A model generated the notes under the pieces. The model did not search any database. It saw nothing but the letters and a program-made list of their open reading frames with translations, and was not told the DNA's origin. A program made the position numbers and the translations under genes. Positions 16,504 through 24,949 of a stretch of DNA of 64,000 bases are shown here, one piece after another (position 1 is the stretch's first letter; the number at the start of each line of letters is the position of its first letter). Source of the stretch: Poriferisodalis sp965208925 (GTDB taxonomy: Bacteria > Actinomycetota > Acidimicrobiia > Acidimicrobiales > Poriferisodalaceae); contig NZ_OZ242364.1 of the NCBI RefSeq assembly GCF_965208925.1, positions 3,534,001 to 3,598,000 of the forward strand, in the 5' to 3' direction.

Positions 16504-16569
16504 GCGGGCCGACGATGATAGGCGTTGCCGGAGCCGGCGGGCGCTCGGCCTTCGCAGGGGGAAAGCCCA

Positions 16570-17880
16570 GTGAGCACAGACTCGTACCACACCGCACCGG
16601 ATCGGCTGGCTCCGCCGCCTCCTGGGTGCCCGGTGCACGAGAGCTGGTCACCGCTGAGCGAGGAGTACCTGGCCGATCCGTACCCCATCGCCGCACGCCT
16701 GCGCGAGGACCACCCGGTCTTCTATGCCGCCGAGATGGGCCACGTCGTGGTGACGCGCATGGCCGACATCGAGACGGTGTTCATGGATCCCGACACGTAT
16801 GCCTCATCCAACGTGCAGGACCCGATCTTCCCCCTGGCGCCCGAGGCAGCAGACGTGCTGTCGGCAGCCGACTACGACCCCCAGGCTGTCATGTCGAACC
16901 GTGCCGAGCCCGATCACGGGCGCATCCGGGTCCACACCCGGGCCGGTTTCTCGGTGCGGCGCTTGCGGACGCTCGAGGACTACATGCGCTCGCGGGCCAC
17001 CGAGCTGATCGACGAGATGCTGGCGGGGCCGGCCCCGGCCGAATACGTGAAGGCGGTGGCGTTCCCACTGCCGGCGGAGATCGTGTTCCGCTTCATCGGG
17101 TTCCCGGCCGACGACGACCTCATGCTCAAGTCGTGGTGCGTGAACCGCAAGGCGTTCGCCTGGGGCAAGCCCACGGCCGCCGAGCAAGCCCACATGGCCG
17201 AGGGAATGCTGGCGTACTGGCGCTACTGCCGGGAGTTCGTGGCCGAACGCCACCGCAACCGCACCGACGACTTCTGCTCGGAACTGCTCGATGCGCACGA
17301 TGCCGACCCCGACCCCGACGGCGGCACCGGCCTCAGCTACCGCGAGGTGGAGTCGATCATCTACGGGATCTCGTTCGCCGGTCACGACCCGGTCACGAAC
17401 CTGCTGTGCAACACGCTGCGCTGCCTGCTGCCGCGGCGCGACCAGTGGGACGCCCTGTGCGCCGACCCGTCGCTCATCCCCACAGCAGTCGAGGAAACCC
17501 TGCGATTCGACTCCAGCCAGGTGGCCTGGCGCCGCGTCACCACCCGAGACACCGAGCTTGCTGGGATGCACCTGCCGAAGGGAACGCGGGTGTTCCTGAA
17601 CTTCGCAGCAGCGAACCGGGAGCCCTGCGCGTTCGCTGACACCGAGCAGTACGACGTCGACGACTACGACTTCACCCGGCCCGACCCGCATCGCCACATC
17701 AGTTTCGGCAAGGGCATCCACTTCTGCCTGGGGGCCAACCTTGCTCGCATGGAGGCCCGGATCGCCCTCGAGATCCTGACTCAGGTGGTGCCGTCGCTGC
17801 GGCTGCCGCCGCAGGAATACCAGACATTCCCGAACATCACCTTCCGGGGCCCCGAGGAACTCTGGCTGGACTGGGACTGA
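16570..17880 (+). CDS. Cytochrome P450
   Basis: A 436-residue soluble bacterial P450. The heme-binding motif FGKGIHFCLG spans residues 379-388 with the Cys ligand at 386. The K-helix ExxR is in VEETLRF, and the I-helix segment is SFAGHDPVTN, where Pro-Val replace the usual residues before the conserved Thr. The start is GTG at 16570, preceded by AGGGGGA; an in-frame TTG 45 nt upstream lacks a comparable site. It needs ferredoxin and reductase partners not seen nearby. It ends 33 bp from the convergent PrpF-family gene. Its oxidation substrate cannot be told from sequence. Confidence 0.93.
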   Translation: MSTDSYHTAPDRLAPPPPGCPVHESWSPLSEEYLADPYPIAARLREDHPVFYAAEMGHVVVTRMADIETVFMDPDTYASSNVQDPIFPLAPEAADVLSAADYDPQAVMSNRAEPDHGRIRVHTRAGFSVRRLRTLEDYMRSRATELIDEMLAGPAPAEYVKAVAFPLPAEIVFRFIGFPADDDLMLKSWCVNRKAFAWGKPTAAEQAHMAEGMLAYWRYCREFVAERHRNRTDDFCSELLDAHDADPDPDGGTGLSYREVESIIYGISFAGHDPVTNLLCNTLRCLLPRRDQWDALCADPSLIPTAVEETLRFDSSQVAWRRVTTRDTELAGMHLPKGTRVFLNFAAANREPCAFADTEQYDVDDYDFTRPDPHRHISFGKGIHFCLGANLARMEARIALEILTQVVPSLRLPPQEYQTFPNITFRGPEELWLDWD

Positions 17881-17912
17881 GCAGCCCGGCGACGGGCAGG
17901 CCGACCAACGGG

Positions 17913-19070
17913 TCAGCCCGACCACACCTCGGCAGGCACATGGACGGTGCCGGACATGATCTTGCGCGCGGTGCGGGTGACGCCGCCTGAGACGATGCGT
18001 ACGTCACCGCGCGCGTGCTCGATGGCCAGCGCAACCGCCAGCGACCCGCTCGGGTGCTCGATCTGCAGGTCGATCAGCTCGGTTCCATCGGCAGCATTGC
18101 CGACTTCACGACCAGCCGCATCTTCGGCCGATGAGCCGCTCAACGCCGCCGCGACCGTGCCCGGCACGGCTACGGCTGCCGCCACGCAGATGCCGCCCGA
18201 GACCGCGTGGGCCAGATGGCACTGGGTGGGCGTGAAGTAGCGAGACGCGATCGTGCCGCCGTGGCGGGCAGCCGACAGCAGGCCGAACTTGGGCACCACG
18301 CTGCGGGACACGTCGCCGAGGCCCATGCGCTGGCCGGCTTCGCGGCGGATGGCTTCCATAGCGGCCATGAACCCGGCATCGGCTTCGAGGTCGGCCGGGG
18401 CCTCGTGCCCCGACTTGCCCAGATCCGCTGCTCGCACCATCACCATCGGCATGGCCACGTCGATCAGGGTGACCTCAACGTCGGCGCCGCCTGCTCGGAT
18501 CTTCTCGCTGGCGAAACCGGTCGGCAGCATCGAGCCGGTCACCGAGCCCTCGATGCCGCGGAACCGCAACTCGATGGGCGCCGCCGCGCCGTCGACGCCG
18601 TCGATCTCGCAGTCGCCGTCATAGGTCATCTCGCCGCCGGGCGTGCAGCAGACCACATCGATGAAGCTGCCGGTGTTGACGTTGCGCACCACCAGCGAGG
18701 TGGTCGGATCGCCTGCGGGGATCAGTCCGTGCTCGATTGCGAACGGGCCGACGCCGACCAGCATGTTCCCGCAGGTGGGTGTTGTGTCCACCGTGCCCCA
18801 GACCGGGTCGATCTGGGCGAACAGGTAGTCCACGTCAGCATCGGGATGCGACGATGGCCCCACCACGGCCACCTTGCTGGTGACGGTCGTGCCGCCGCCC
18901 AACCCGTCGATCTGGCGACCCGTCGGGCTGCCCATGACTGCGGTCAGCACGGCATCGCGCTGCGCCGGATCGCCAGGCAGGTCCTGAGCGGCGAAAAACG
19001 GTCCCCGCGACGTCCCGCCCCGCATCAGCACGCAAGGAATCGCTCGCTGCGGGACTGCCAGCCCCCGCAT
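17913..19070 (-). CDS. PrpF-family isomerase (second copy)
   Basis: A 385-residue PrpF/4-oxalomesaconate tautomerase-like protein with VLMRGGTSRGPFF near the start, IDGLGGGTTVTSKVAVVGPS near residue 55 and TCGNMLVGVGPFA near residue 100. It aligns by eye with galD at 3451-4539, but the details differ and it has a longer C-terminal half. Such proteins isomerise double bonds in small tricarboxylates, for example methylaconitate or oxalomesaconate. It is not in the lig operon; its neighbours are a convergent P450 gene and hicAB, so it may serve another pathway. Confidence 0.82.
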   Translation of the reverse strand: MRGLAVPQRAIPCVLMRGGTSRGPFFAAQDLPGDPAQRDAVLTAVMGSPTGRQIDGLGGGTTVTSKVAVVGPSSHPDADVDYLFAQIDPVWGTVDTTPTCGNMLVGVGPFAIEHGLIPAGDPTTSLVVRNVNTGSFIDVVCCTPGGEMTYDGDCEIDGVDGAAAPIELRFRGIEGSVTGSMLPTGFASEKIRAGGADVEVTLIDVAMPMVMVRAADLGKSGHEAPADLEADAGFMAAMEAIRREAGQRMGLGDVSRSVVPKFGLLSAARHGGTIASRYFTPTQCHLAHAVSGGICVAAAVAVPGTVAAALSGSSAEDAAGREVGNAADGTELIDLQIEHPSGSLAVALAIEHARGDVRIVSGGVTRTARKIMSGTVHVPAEVWSG

Positions 19071-19089
19071 TGGGCCCGACGGCGAGGCC

Positions 19090-19332
19090 TCAGCCGACGC
19101 GCACCTCGATTTCGACTGCCGAAGAGGTCAGCTCAGGAATCTCGTCGCCGTCCTTGATCATCGACTCAAGGTGAAACTCCATCGCTTCGCGCATCGTCTC
19201 CACGGTTTCCTCACGGGTACTGCCGACGGCAACGCAACCGGGTAGATCAGGCGCGTACGCGCCATAGCCCGTCCGGGACCGCTCCAAGATCACCGTGTAG
19301 TTCAGGGCTTCGGACGTGACGGTGTCGCTCAT
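19090..19332 (-). CDS. hicB: HicB-family antitoxin
   Basis: An 80-residue protein with the HicB partial RNase H-like fold: YTVILERSRTGYGAYAPDLP, then GCVAVGSTREETVETMREAM. Its ATG overlaps the hicA stop by 4 bp (ATGA). HicB binds and neutralises the HicA mRNA interferase and usually autorepresses the operon. No separate C-terminal DNA-binding domain is visible at this length, so any autorepression would need a partner or an N-terminal contact. Confidence 0.88.
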   Translation of the reverse strand: MSDTVTSEALNYTVILERSRTGYGAYAPDLPGCVAVGSTREETVETMREAMEFHLESMIKDGDEIPELTSSAVEIEVRVG

Positions 19333-19532
19333 GCTGTGGGTCTCCCTCCGATGCCAGCTTGTCTCAAGATGCTCTTCCAGGTGCCCGGCGAAACCTCGTC
19401 TCCGAAGTGGCCCGCGATTGTCACCTTACCGGGCCTGCTGGGATGCACGAATTGACGATGGCTGCCACGGATGTTCTTGAGACGCCAACCATCGGCGGTG
19501 ATGATTCGTATCGCCTGTCGCACAGTCGGCAT
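19329..19532 (-). CDS. hicA: HicA-family mRNA interferase toxin
   Basis: A 67-residue double-stranded-RNA-binding-like toxin. The catalytic His lies in NIRGSHRQFVHPSRPGKVTI, the classic HicA GSHxxF motif, and SPGTWKSILRQAGI ends the fold. HicA cleaves mRNA during stress when HicB is degraded. It is the upstream gene of the pair, the common HicA-HicB order. The AT-rich stretch 19541-19578 just upstream contrasts with the surrounding GC-rich DNA and probably holds the promoter and operator. Confidence 0.88.
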   Translation of the reverse strand: MPTVRQAIRIITADGWRLKNIRGSHRQFVHPSRPGKVTIAGHFGDEVSPGTWKSILRQAGIGGRPTA

Positions 19533-19540
19533 TGGAGCAA

Positions 19541-19578
19541 ATGTAGGATTTAAATGAATTTCAGTCTATTTGATTTTC
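19541..19578 (-). promoter_or_regulatory. AT-rich probable hicAB promoter/operator
   Basis: This short patch is far richer in A and T than its surroundings and contains the palindrome ATTTAAAT plus GAATTTC-like arms. It lies immediately upstream of the hicA start. A promoter with an autorepressor site is expected here; exact elements cannot be fixed by eye. Confidence 0.4.
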
Positions 19579-19621
19579 TCCCACCGGCGCGCCGAGTCAG
19601 GTACGCCTCGGGCTGAGCGCC

Positions 19622-19645
19622 CATACTGGGCACTCCTGCAGTATG
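19622..19645 (+). promoter_or_regulatory. Inverted repeat upstream of LLM oxidoreductase gene
   Basis: CATACTG at 19622-19628 and CAGTATG at 19639-19645 form a perfect 7-bp inverted repeat with a 10-bp spacer, 22 bp before the LLM gene start. Its left arm also resembles a -10 box (CATACT). It may be an operator for an unlinked repressor. Confidence 0.4.
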
Positions 19646-19667
19646 AGAAACCACAAGGCGGCGTGAC

Positions 19668-20720
19668 ATGAAGCTTGCAACCGGAGTCGGCTACTGGGCG
19701 GCTGGTCCGCCGCCCGATGCGTTGGAGACGCTGCAGCTCGCCGAGCAGCTCGGCTTTCACTCGTTCTGGACCGCGGAGGCCTACGGCTCGGACGCGCTGA
19801 CGCCGCTGGCGTGGTGGGGCAGCCACACCGAGCGCATCGGCCTCGGCACCGGCATCATCCAGATCTCCGCGCGCACGCCGGCCGCAGTGGGCATGGCGGC
19901 GATCACGATGGACCACCTCAGCGGCGGCAGGTTCATCCTGGGCCTCGGCGTCAGCGGCCCCCAGGTGGTCGAGGGCTGGTACGGCCAGCCCTACCCCCGC
20001 CCGCTGGCCCGCACCCGCGAGTACATCGAGATCGTCCGGGCCATCCTCGAGCGCGACAAGCCCGTCAGCTTCAGCGGCGACCACTACCAGATGCCCTACC
20101 CGGGCGGCATGGGCCTCGGCAAGCCGCTGAAGTCCACTGTGCATCCATTGCGCGCCGACGTGCCCATCTACCTCGGCGCCGAAGGGCCTCGCAACGTGGC
20201 CCTCGCAGCCGAGCTGTGCGAAGGCTGGCTGCCGCTGTTCTTCGCCCCCAAGGACAACCAGTTCTACGTGGATGCGCTGAACGCCGGCTTCGCGGCCGCA
20301 GGCAAGCCGCTGATCGGCGACGATGGCCGGATCCCTGCCGATGCCGATTTCGAGGTGGTTTGCCCGATGAGCGTCGTGCCCGACGATGACATCGAGCGCG
20401 CCGCGAACCGGATCCGCCCGATGCTGGCGCTGTACATGGGCGGGATGGGCGCCCGCGACGCCAACTTCCACTACGACGTCTTCTGCCGGATGGGCTACCA
20501 GCACATCGCAGACGAGGTGCAGGACATGTACCTCACCGGCCACAAGCAGGAAGCTGCCGGGACCATCCCCATCGAGCTGGTCGAGGAAGTCGCGCTCATC
20601 GGCCCGATGGACAAGATCGCGGCAGACCTGCGGCGCTGGGACGACACGGTGGTGACGGTGCTGCAGCTCTCAGGCCCGCCGACGCTGCTCGCGGCCATGG
20701 CCGAACTGGTCGCCAACTGA
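19668..20720 (+). CDS. LLM-class F420-dependent oxidoreductase
   Basis: A 350-residue luciferase-like TIM-barrel oxidoreductase. Typical segments are ALETLQLAEQLGFHSFWTAE near residue 20, IGLGTGIIQISARTPAAVGM near residue 63, MDHLSGGRFILGLGVSGPQV near residue 80 and VPIYLGAEGPRN near residue 163. Actinobacterial members generally use deazaflavin F420, transferring hydride to or from small organic substrates. The start has AAGGCGG upstream. It precedes an SDR and a sulfatase on the same strand with gaps of about 60 bp, so the three may be one unit. Confidence 0.9.
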   Translation: MKLATGVGYWAAGPPPDALETLQLAEQLGFHSFWTAEAYGSDALTPLAWWGSHTERIGLGTGIIQISARTPAAVGMAAITMDHLSGGRFILGLGVSGPQVVEGWYGQPYPRPLARTREYIEIVRAILERDKPVSFSGDHYQMPYPGGMGLGKPLKSTVHPLRADVPIYLGAEGPRNVALAAELCEGWLPLFFAPKDNQFYVDALNAGFAAAGKPLIGDDGRIPADADFEVVCPMSVVPDDDIERAANRIRPMLALYMGGMGARDANFHYDVFCRMGYQHIADEVQDMYLTGHKQEAAGTIPIELVEEVALIGPMDKIAADLRRWDDTVVTVLQLSGPPTLLAAMAELVAN

Positions 20721-20780
20721 GCGGGTGCAACAGTCCAGGGCACTGAACAGCACGCGGCGCTGATCGAAAGGCAGTCGAAC

Positions 20781-21539
20781 ATGGACCTGACAGGAAAGCT
20801 GGCCGTTGTCACCGGTGGTTCCGGCGACATCGGGCGCGCCATATGCGAAGCGCTGGCCGCGGCCGGCGCCGACGTGATCGTGACCTACGTGGGCGACCTC
20901 GAGCGCGCGAATACGAGTGCCGATCTGGTGCGCGCGGCGGGCCGTGCTGCCGATGTGCTGCAGCTCGATCAACGCGACGAGGCCTCCATCGACGCCGCCG
21001 CGGCGGTCGTGGCTGAAGGGGGCCGCTGCGACGTGCTGGTCAACAACGCCGCGTGGAACATCGGCATCCCGTTCCGCAACCTCGAAACGCTGGACTCGGC
21101 CACGTGGGATCGTGTGCAGGAGACCAACCTGCGGGGGCCGTACCTGCTGACCCGGGCACTGGCGGAGCTGCTGCAGGCCGACGGCGGCGGCCGGGTCGTG
21201 AACATCGCCTCGGTCGGCGGGCTGTTCCCCGGCTCCAGCAGCATCGCCTACAGCTGCTCGAAAGCGGCACTCATCCACCTCACCCACTGCCTGGCCGTGG
21301 CAATGTCCCCGGCGGTCACCGTCAACTGCGTGGCACCGGGACTGGTGGAAGGCACCCGCATGGCGGCGCGCCTGCCCGACGAGATCTCCGAAGGAGCTCG
21401 CCGAGGCGCGTTGCTCGGCCAGGTGGGCAGCCCGATCGACATCGCCAACGCCACCGTGATGCTGTGCGAGGCCGAGTCCATCACCGGCCAGACCGTGGTA
21501 GTGGACGGCGGCAACCCGGCAGCCATGAACTTCGGCTGA
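20781..21539 (+). CDS. SDR-family oxidoreductase
   Basis: A 252-residue short-chain dehydrogenase resembling 3-oxoacyl reductases. The TGGSGDIG cofactor motif is at residues 12-19, NNAAWN near residue 90, the catalytic Ser in NIASVGGLFPGSSS, and YSCSK supplies the Tyr and Lys. The C-terminal GQTVVVDGGNP is the usual ending. It sits 60 bp after the LLM gene and 57 bp before the sulfatase, on the same strand. Its substrate is unknown. Confidence 0.88.
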   Translation: MDLTGKLAVVTGGSGDIGRAICEALAAAGADVIVTYVGDLERANTSADLVRAAGRAADVLQLDQRDEASIDAAAAVVAEGGRCDVLVNNAAWNIGIPFRNLETLDSATWDRVQETNLRGPYLLTRALAELLQADGGGRVVNIASVGGLFPGSSSIAYSCSKAALIHLTHCLAVAMSPAVTVNCVAPGLVEGTRMAARLPDEISEGARRGALLGQVGSPIDIANATVMLCEAESITGQTVVVDGGNPAAMNFG

Positions 21540-21596
21540 GCCGATCCGAACATCCCCAGCCACACCTCTTCGCCACACCATCGACGGGAATTCGCC

Positions 21597-23183
21597 ATGA
21601 CCGCTCGCGCAAACGGCGCTGCATCGCAGCCCAATGTGCTGTTCATCATCACCGACCAGCAGCGGGCCGATCACACCGGCTTCGGCGGCAACGAAGTCGT
21701 CCGCACGCCCAACCTCGACGCGCTCGCAGCGCGGGGGATGGTGTTCGACAACGCCTGGGTGGCGAACCCGGTCTGCATGCCCAACCGCTCCACGATCATG
21801 ACGGGGCGCATGCCCAGCGCTCACGGCGTGGTCTTCAACGACCGGTCGCTGGAGCCCGGCGCCAATACCCACGTCCGCCAGTTCCGCCAGGCGGGTTACC
21901 GCACAGCGCTCATCGGCAAGTCCCACCTGCAGCACGGCATGTCCCGCAATGCAGTGTTCCCGTCTGGCCTGTCCGAACCCGCCATCGATGACTACTGGCC
22001 TTCAGGCTGGGACACGTTGGAGCACGCCGAGCGCTACCTCGACAGCGCGCCGGAGTTTCCCGACAGCTTCTACGGGTTCTCCCAGGTCGAGCTGTCCATC
22101 GACCACGGCGCACGTGTCAGCGGCCACCACCTGCTGTGGGCGCTGGACCGGGGCGGACGGCTCGAAGATCTCATGGTGCCCATGACCGCGGAGTCGCCCG
22201 CCCGGCGGCGATCGGATCGCTGGTGGCAGATCTACCAACCGCCCTACGGCCCCGAGTTCCATTCCACGACATTTGTGACCGAGCGGACCATCGCCTTCAT
22301 CGAAGATGCCGCCAGCCGGGCCCAGCCGTGGCTGGCGTGGGCCTCATACCCAGACCCGCACCACCCCATGTCTCCTCCGGGCAAGTGGTTCGACCGCCAC
22401 AGCCCCGATGACATGGAGCTGCCGTCCAGCGTCGACGACCCGCTGGACGGAGCCCCCCGCTACGTGCAGGCCATCAGCCGGCTCCACCCGGCCAGCCAGC
22501 GTCACTGGGTGACGCCCTGCGGGGTGGCCGGCGACCGGCAGATGCTGCGAGAAGCGACAGCCGCCACCTACGGCATGATCGAGATGATCGACGAAGGCAT
22601 TGGCCAGATCCTGGCTGCCCTCGGCAGGCTCGGCCAGGCGGACAACACGATCATCGTGTTCACCAGCGACCACGGCGACATGATGGGCGACCACGGGCTG
22701 ATGCTGAAGGGCTTCCTGCACTACCGCGGCACGCTCGCGGTGCCGTACGTGATCGTCGACCCCCGCCGTTCGCCGGGTCGCACCGAATCGCTGGCCGGCA
22801 GCATCGACCTCGGCCCCACGCTGATGGACCTGGCCGGGGTGCCCTCCTACGAGGGCATCGGGGGCAGAAGCCTCGTGCCGGTGCTGGACGACCCGTCGGC
22901 AACCGTGCGCGACGAGGTGCTCATCGAGGACGACTTCCCGGGCGCGCTGTCCATGAAGGTGCTGACGCCGGTCAAGACCCGCACGCTGGTCACCTCAGAC
23001 CTGCGGCTGACCCGGCACAGCGACGGCGCTGAGCAGCTGTTCGACACTGCGGGCGATCCGAGCGAGATCGCTCCCCTCGGCCGCAGCGACCCGGCCCGGC
23101 GAGCCGAGATGTACGAGCGACTGGCCGCCGCCATGATGGAAGCCGACGACATCGCACGCGGCATGCCCGTGAGCACCGCCTGA
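21597..23183 (+). CDS. Type I sulfatase (sulfuric ester hydrolase)
   Basis: A 528-residue alkaline-phosphatase-superfamily sulfatase. The metal-binding start is NVLFIITDQQRADH. The formylglycine signature CMPNR begins at Cys60 within NPVCMPNRSTIMTG, and TSDHGDMMGDHG supplies late metal ligands. Cys60 must be oxidised to formylglycine by a converting enzyme not seen here. No signal peptide is evident, so it is probably cytoplasmic. It may release sulfate from sulfated organic matter, perhaps algal, before oxidation by the adjacent LLM and SDR enzymes; that link is inference. Confidence 0.9.
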   Translation: MTARANGAASQPNVLFIITDQQRADHTGFGGNEVVRTPNLDALAARGMVFDNAWVANPVCMPNRSTIMTGRMPSAHGVVFNDRSLEPGANTHVRQFRQAGYRTALIGKSHLQHGMSRNAVFPSGLSEPAIDDYWPSGWDTLEHAERYLDSAPEFPDSFYGFSQVELSIDHGARVSGHHLLWALDRGGRLEDLMVPMTAESPARRRSDRWWQIYQPPYGPEFHSTTFVTERTIAFIEDAASRAQPWLAWASYPDPHHPMSPPGKWFDRHSPDDMELPSSVDDPLDGAPRYVQAISRLHPASQRHWVTPCGVAGDRQMLREATAATYGMIEMIDEGIGQILAALGRLGQADNTIIVFTSDHGDMMGDHGLMLKGFLHYRGTLAVPYVIVDPRRSPGRTESLAGSIDLGPTLMDLAGVPSYEGIGGRSLVPVLDDPSATVRDEVLIEDDFPGALSMKVLTPVKTRTLVTSDLRLTRHSDGAEQLFDTAGDPSEIAPLGRSDPARRAEMYERLAAAMMEADDIARGMPVSTA

Positions 23184-23207
23184 GCGGTCTGCGTAGCCTC
23201 ACCCGCC

Positions 23208-24053
23208 ATGCCGACCGACAAGCTCGCCATGGACCACGTGGCCGTGGTCAGCGAACGCGCCTGGGACAACGTGATCCGCTACAGCCGCGACCTGGGCGGT
23301 CGTTGGATCGGCGGCCCGGACAACGACCCGGCATCGCAAGCCGGCGACGACTTCTACTTCTGCCAAGTGAGCTTCGACGGCGGGGCCAGGATCGAGATAC
23401 TCGAGCCGATCGAGCACCCCGGCAGCGACTTCCTGCGCCGCTTCCTGGCACGCAACGGTCCGGGGCCGCACCACTTCACCTTCAAGACGCCGGACTTCGA
23501 CGACACCGTCGGTGCGCTGCGCGCCGCCGGCTACGAGGTGATCGGCGTCAACGAGTCGAATCCAGATTGGAAAGAGGCATTCCTGCATCCCAAGCAGAGC
23601 TGGGGCATCGTGATCCAGGTCGCGTGGGACGGAGGCGGGGGCTGGGACGACGCCCCGCCGCTGCCGCCCACCCGTCACGCGAGCACCACGAGGATCGCAA
23701 CGGTCGTTCACCTGACGGCTGACGTGCAGGCCACCGCCGCCATGTTCGAAGGACCGCTCGGCATGGAGCGGACCGACGAGTGGAAGGACCCCAACGTCGG
23801 CGCCGGCGTGGATCTGCAGTCAGGCCCGTGGAACCTGAAGCTCATCCAGCCGACCGAGGCCAACTTGGCCCACTGGATGGGCAACCGCTCCGGCCGCCTG
23901 CAACTGCTGCACTTCCAGATCGACGATCCCGGCCTCGTGCCCGGCGCACAGCGGGTGGGCGTGTGCGGGGGCGGCGAGCCGCAGGACGCGATGTTCATCG
24001 TGCCGCCCGAGCACAATCTGGGCGTACGCCTCCTGCTCACCGAACACGGCTGA
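23208..24053 (+). CDS. Two-domain VOC-family protein
   Basis: A 281-residue vicinal-oxygen-chelate protein made of two glyoxalase-like halves. The first contains MDHVAVVSE and GPGPHHFTFKTPDFDD with a metal-type His, and the second begins near residue 160 at ATVVHLTADVQATAAMFEGP. Such proteins act as extradiol dioxygenases, lyases, epimerases or binding proteins. It begins 24 bp after the sulfatase stop on the same strand and may belong to the same unit. Specific activity cannot be assigned. It converges with the J-domain gene 7 bp away. Confidence 0.8.
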   Translation: MPTDKLAMDHVAVVSERAWDNVIRYSRDLGGRWIGGPDNDPASQAGDDFYFCQVSFDGGARIEILEPIEHPGSDFLRRFLARNGPGPHHFTFKTPDFDDTVGALRAAGYEVIGVNESNPDWKEAFLHPKQSWGIVIQVAWDGGGGWDDAPPLPPTRHASTTRIATVVHLTADVQATAAMFEGPLGMERTDEWKDPNVGAGVDLQSGPWNLKLIQPTEANLAHWMGNRSGRLQLLHFQIDDPGLVPGAQRVGVCGGGEPQDAMFIVPPEHNLGVRLLLTEHG

Positions 24054-24059
24054 CGGCGG

Positions 24060-24791
24060 TTACTCCGCGACGCGCGGCTCCCAGCGATCGACCGGCACCA
24101 GGCAGAGCCGGCGGCCCGCGATCGGTGCCGGGTGAATCACGGCATCGGGATGGCGACACCGGTCCCCAGGCGACATCGTGATGATCTGATCCAGCACGCC
24201 GTCGGACTGCGCCCGCTCGCAGTCGACCGTGCGCAGCGCGCCGTTGGGTGCCTGCCAGAAGCACTCCCCGACCTCCAGCGCCGCGACCCTGGAGGGATCC
24301 TGGTTGGTGTCGGCGGTCATGTACGCGCTGGCCACGAAGATCACCACGCCGACGACGGCGATCGCCAGCCAGGGCAGCACCCGCACCACCAGCGCCGCGC
24401 TGCGATGACGCACCACGAAGCCGCCCGGCCCGCCAGGCTCCACAGTCGGGGCGTCGTCGAACCACGGGTCATCGGCCGCACTCTGACCGGTGCCAGCGCT
24501 GCCCGTAGGCGGGCTCGGTCCCGCAGGCGATGACGGCTGAGGCGGTCGCGGCGCTGCAGCTGCGCGTTCCTCGTCGTAGGAGCGGCGCGACTCCGCTCGC
24601 CCCAGCACCCGCCACGCCTCGTTGACCGCCCGCATGCGCCGATCCGAGCGCTCCGTCTGCTCCTGGTTGACATCGCCGCGCTGATCGGGATGATTGGCAC
24701 GGGCCGCCCGGATCCATGCGCGACGTATCTCTGCCGCATCCGCGTCGGGGCGTACACCAAGCGCTGCGTAGTGATCGGGCAACTTGGCCAC
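24060..24791 (-). CDS. Membrane-anchored J-domain protein with Cys-containing C-terminal domain
   Basis: A 243-residue protein. Residues 6-70 form a J domain (DHYAALGV start; HPD at 34-36; VNEAWRVLGRAESRRSYDEE). A Pro/Ser/Gly-rich linker leads to a single membrane helix (VRVLPWLAIAVVGVVIFVAS, about 136-158). The last 80 residues, with ALEVGECFWQAPNG, TVDCERAQSD and GDRCRHPDA, resemble the extracytoplasmic septum-formation-type domain of actinobacterial membrane proteins. The start is GTG at 24791 with GGGAGG upstream; longer readings begin at TTG and add unrelated sequence. The J domain should recruit DnaK at the inner face of the membrane. The C-terminal similarity is tentative. Confidence 0.8.
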   Translation of the reverse strand: MAKLPDHYAALGVRPDADAAEIRRAWIRAARANHPDQRGDVNQEQTERSDRRMRAVNEAWRVLGRAESRRSYDEERAAAAPRPPQPSSPAGPSPPTGSAGTGQSAADDPWFDDAPTVEPGGPGGFVVRHRSAALVVRVLPWLAIAVVGVVIFVASAYMTADTNQDPSRVAALEVGECFWQAPNGALRTVDCERAQSDGVLDQIITMSPGDRCRHPDAVIHPAPIAGRRLCLVPVDRWEPRVAE

Positions 24792-24949
24792 CGGCGGCCT
24801 CCCGCCCGCGACGCTACTGCCGCCCGTCAAGTGCAATGCCGCTGCGCCGCACAGGTGACCGGGACACCCAGCCCGGCCCCGCCAGAACGCCGTTCGCTAA
24901 CGTCGCGTCCCGTTCACCCCGCAGTTCCCGACCACGAGGCCGCATCGCC

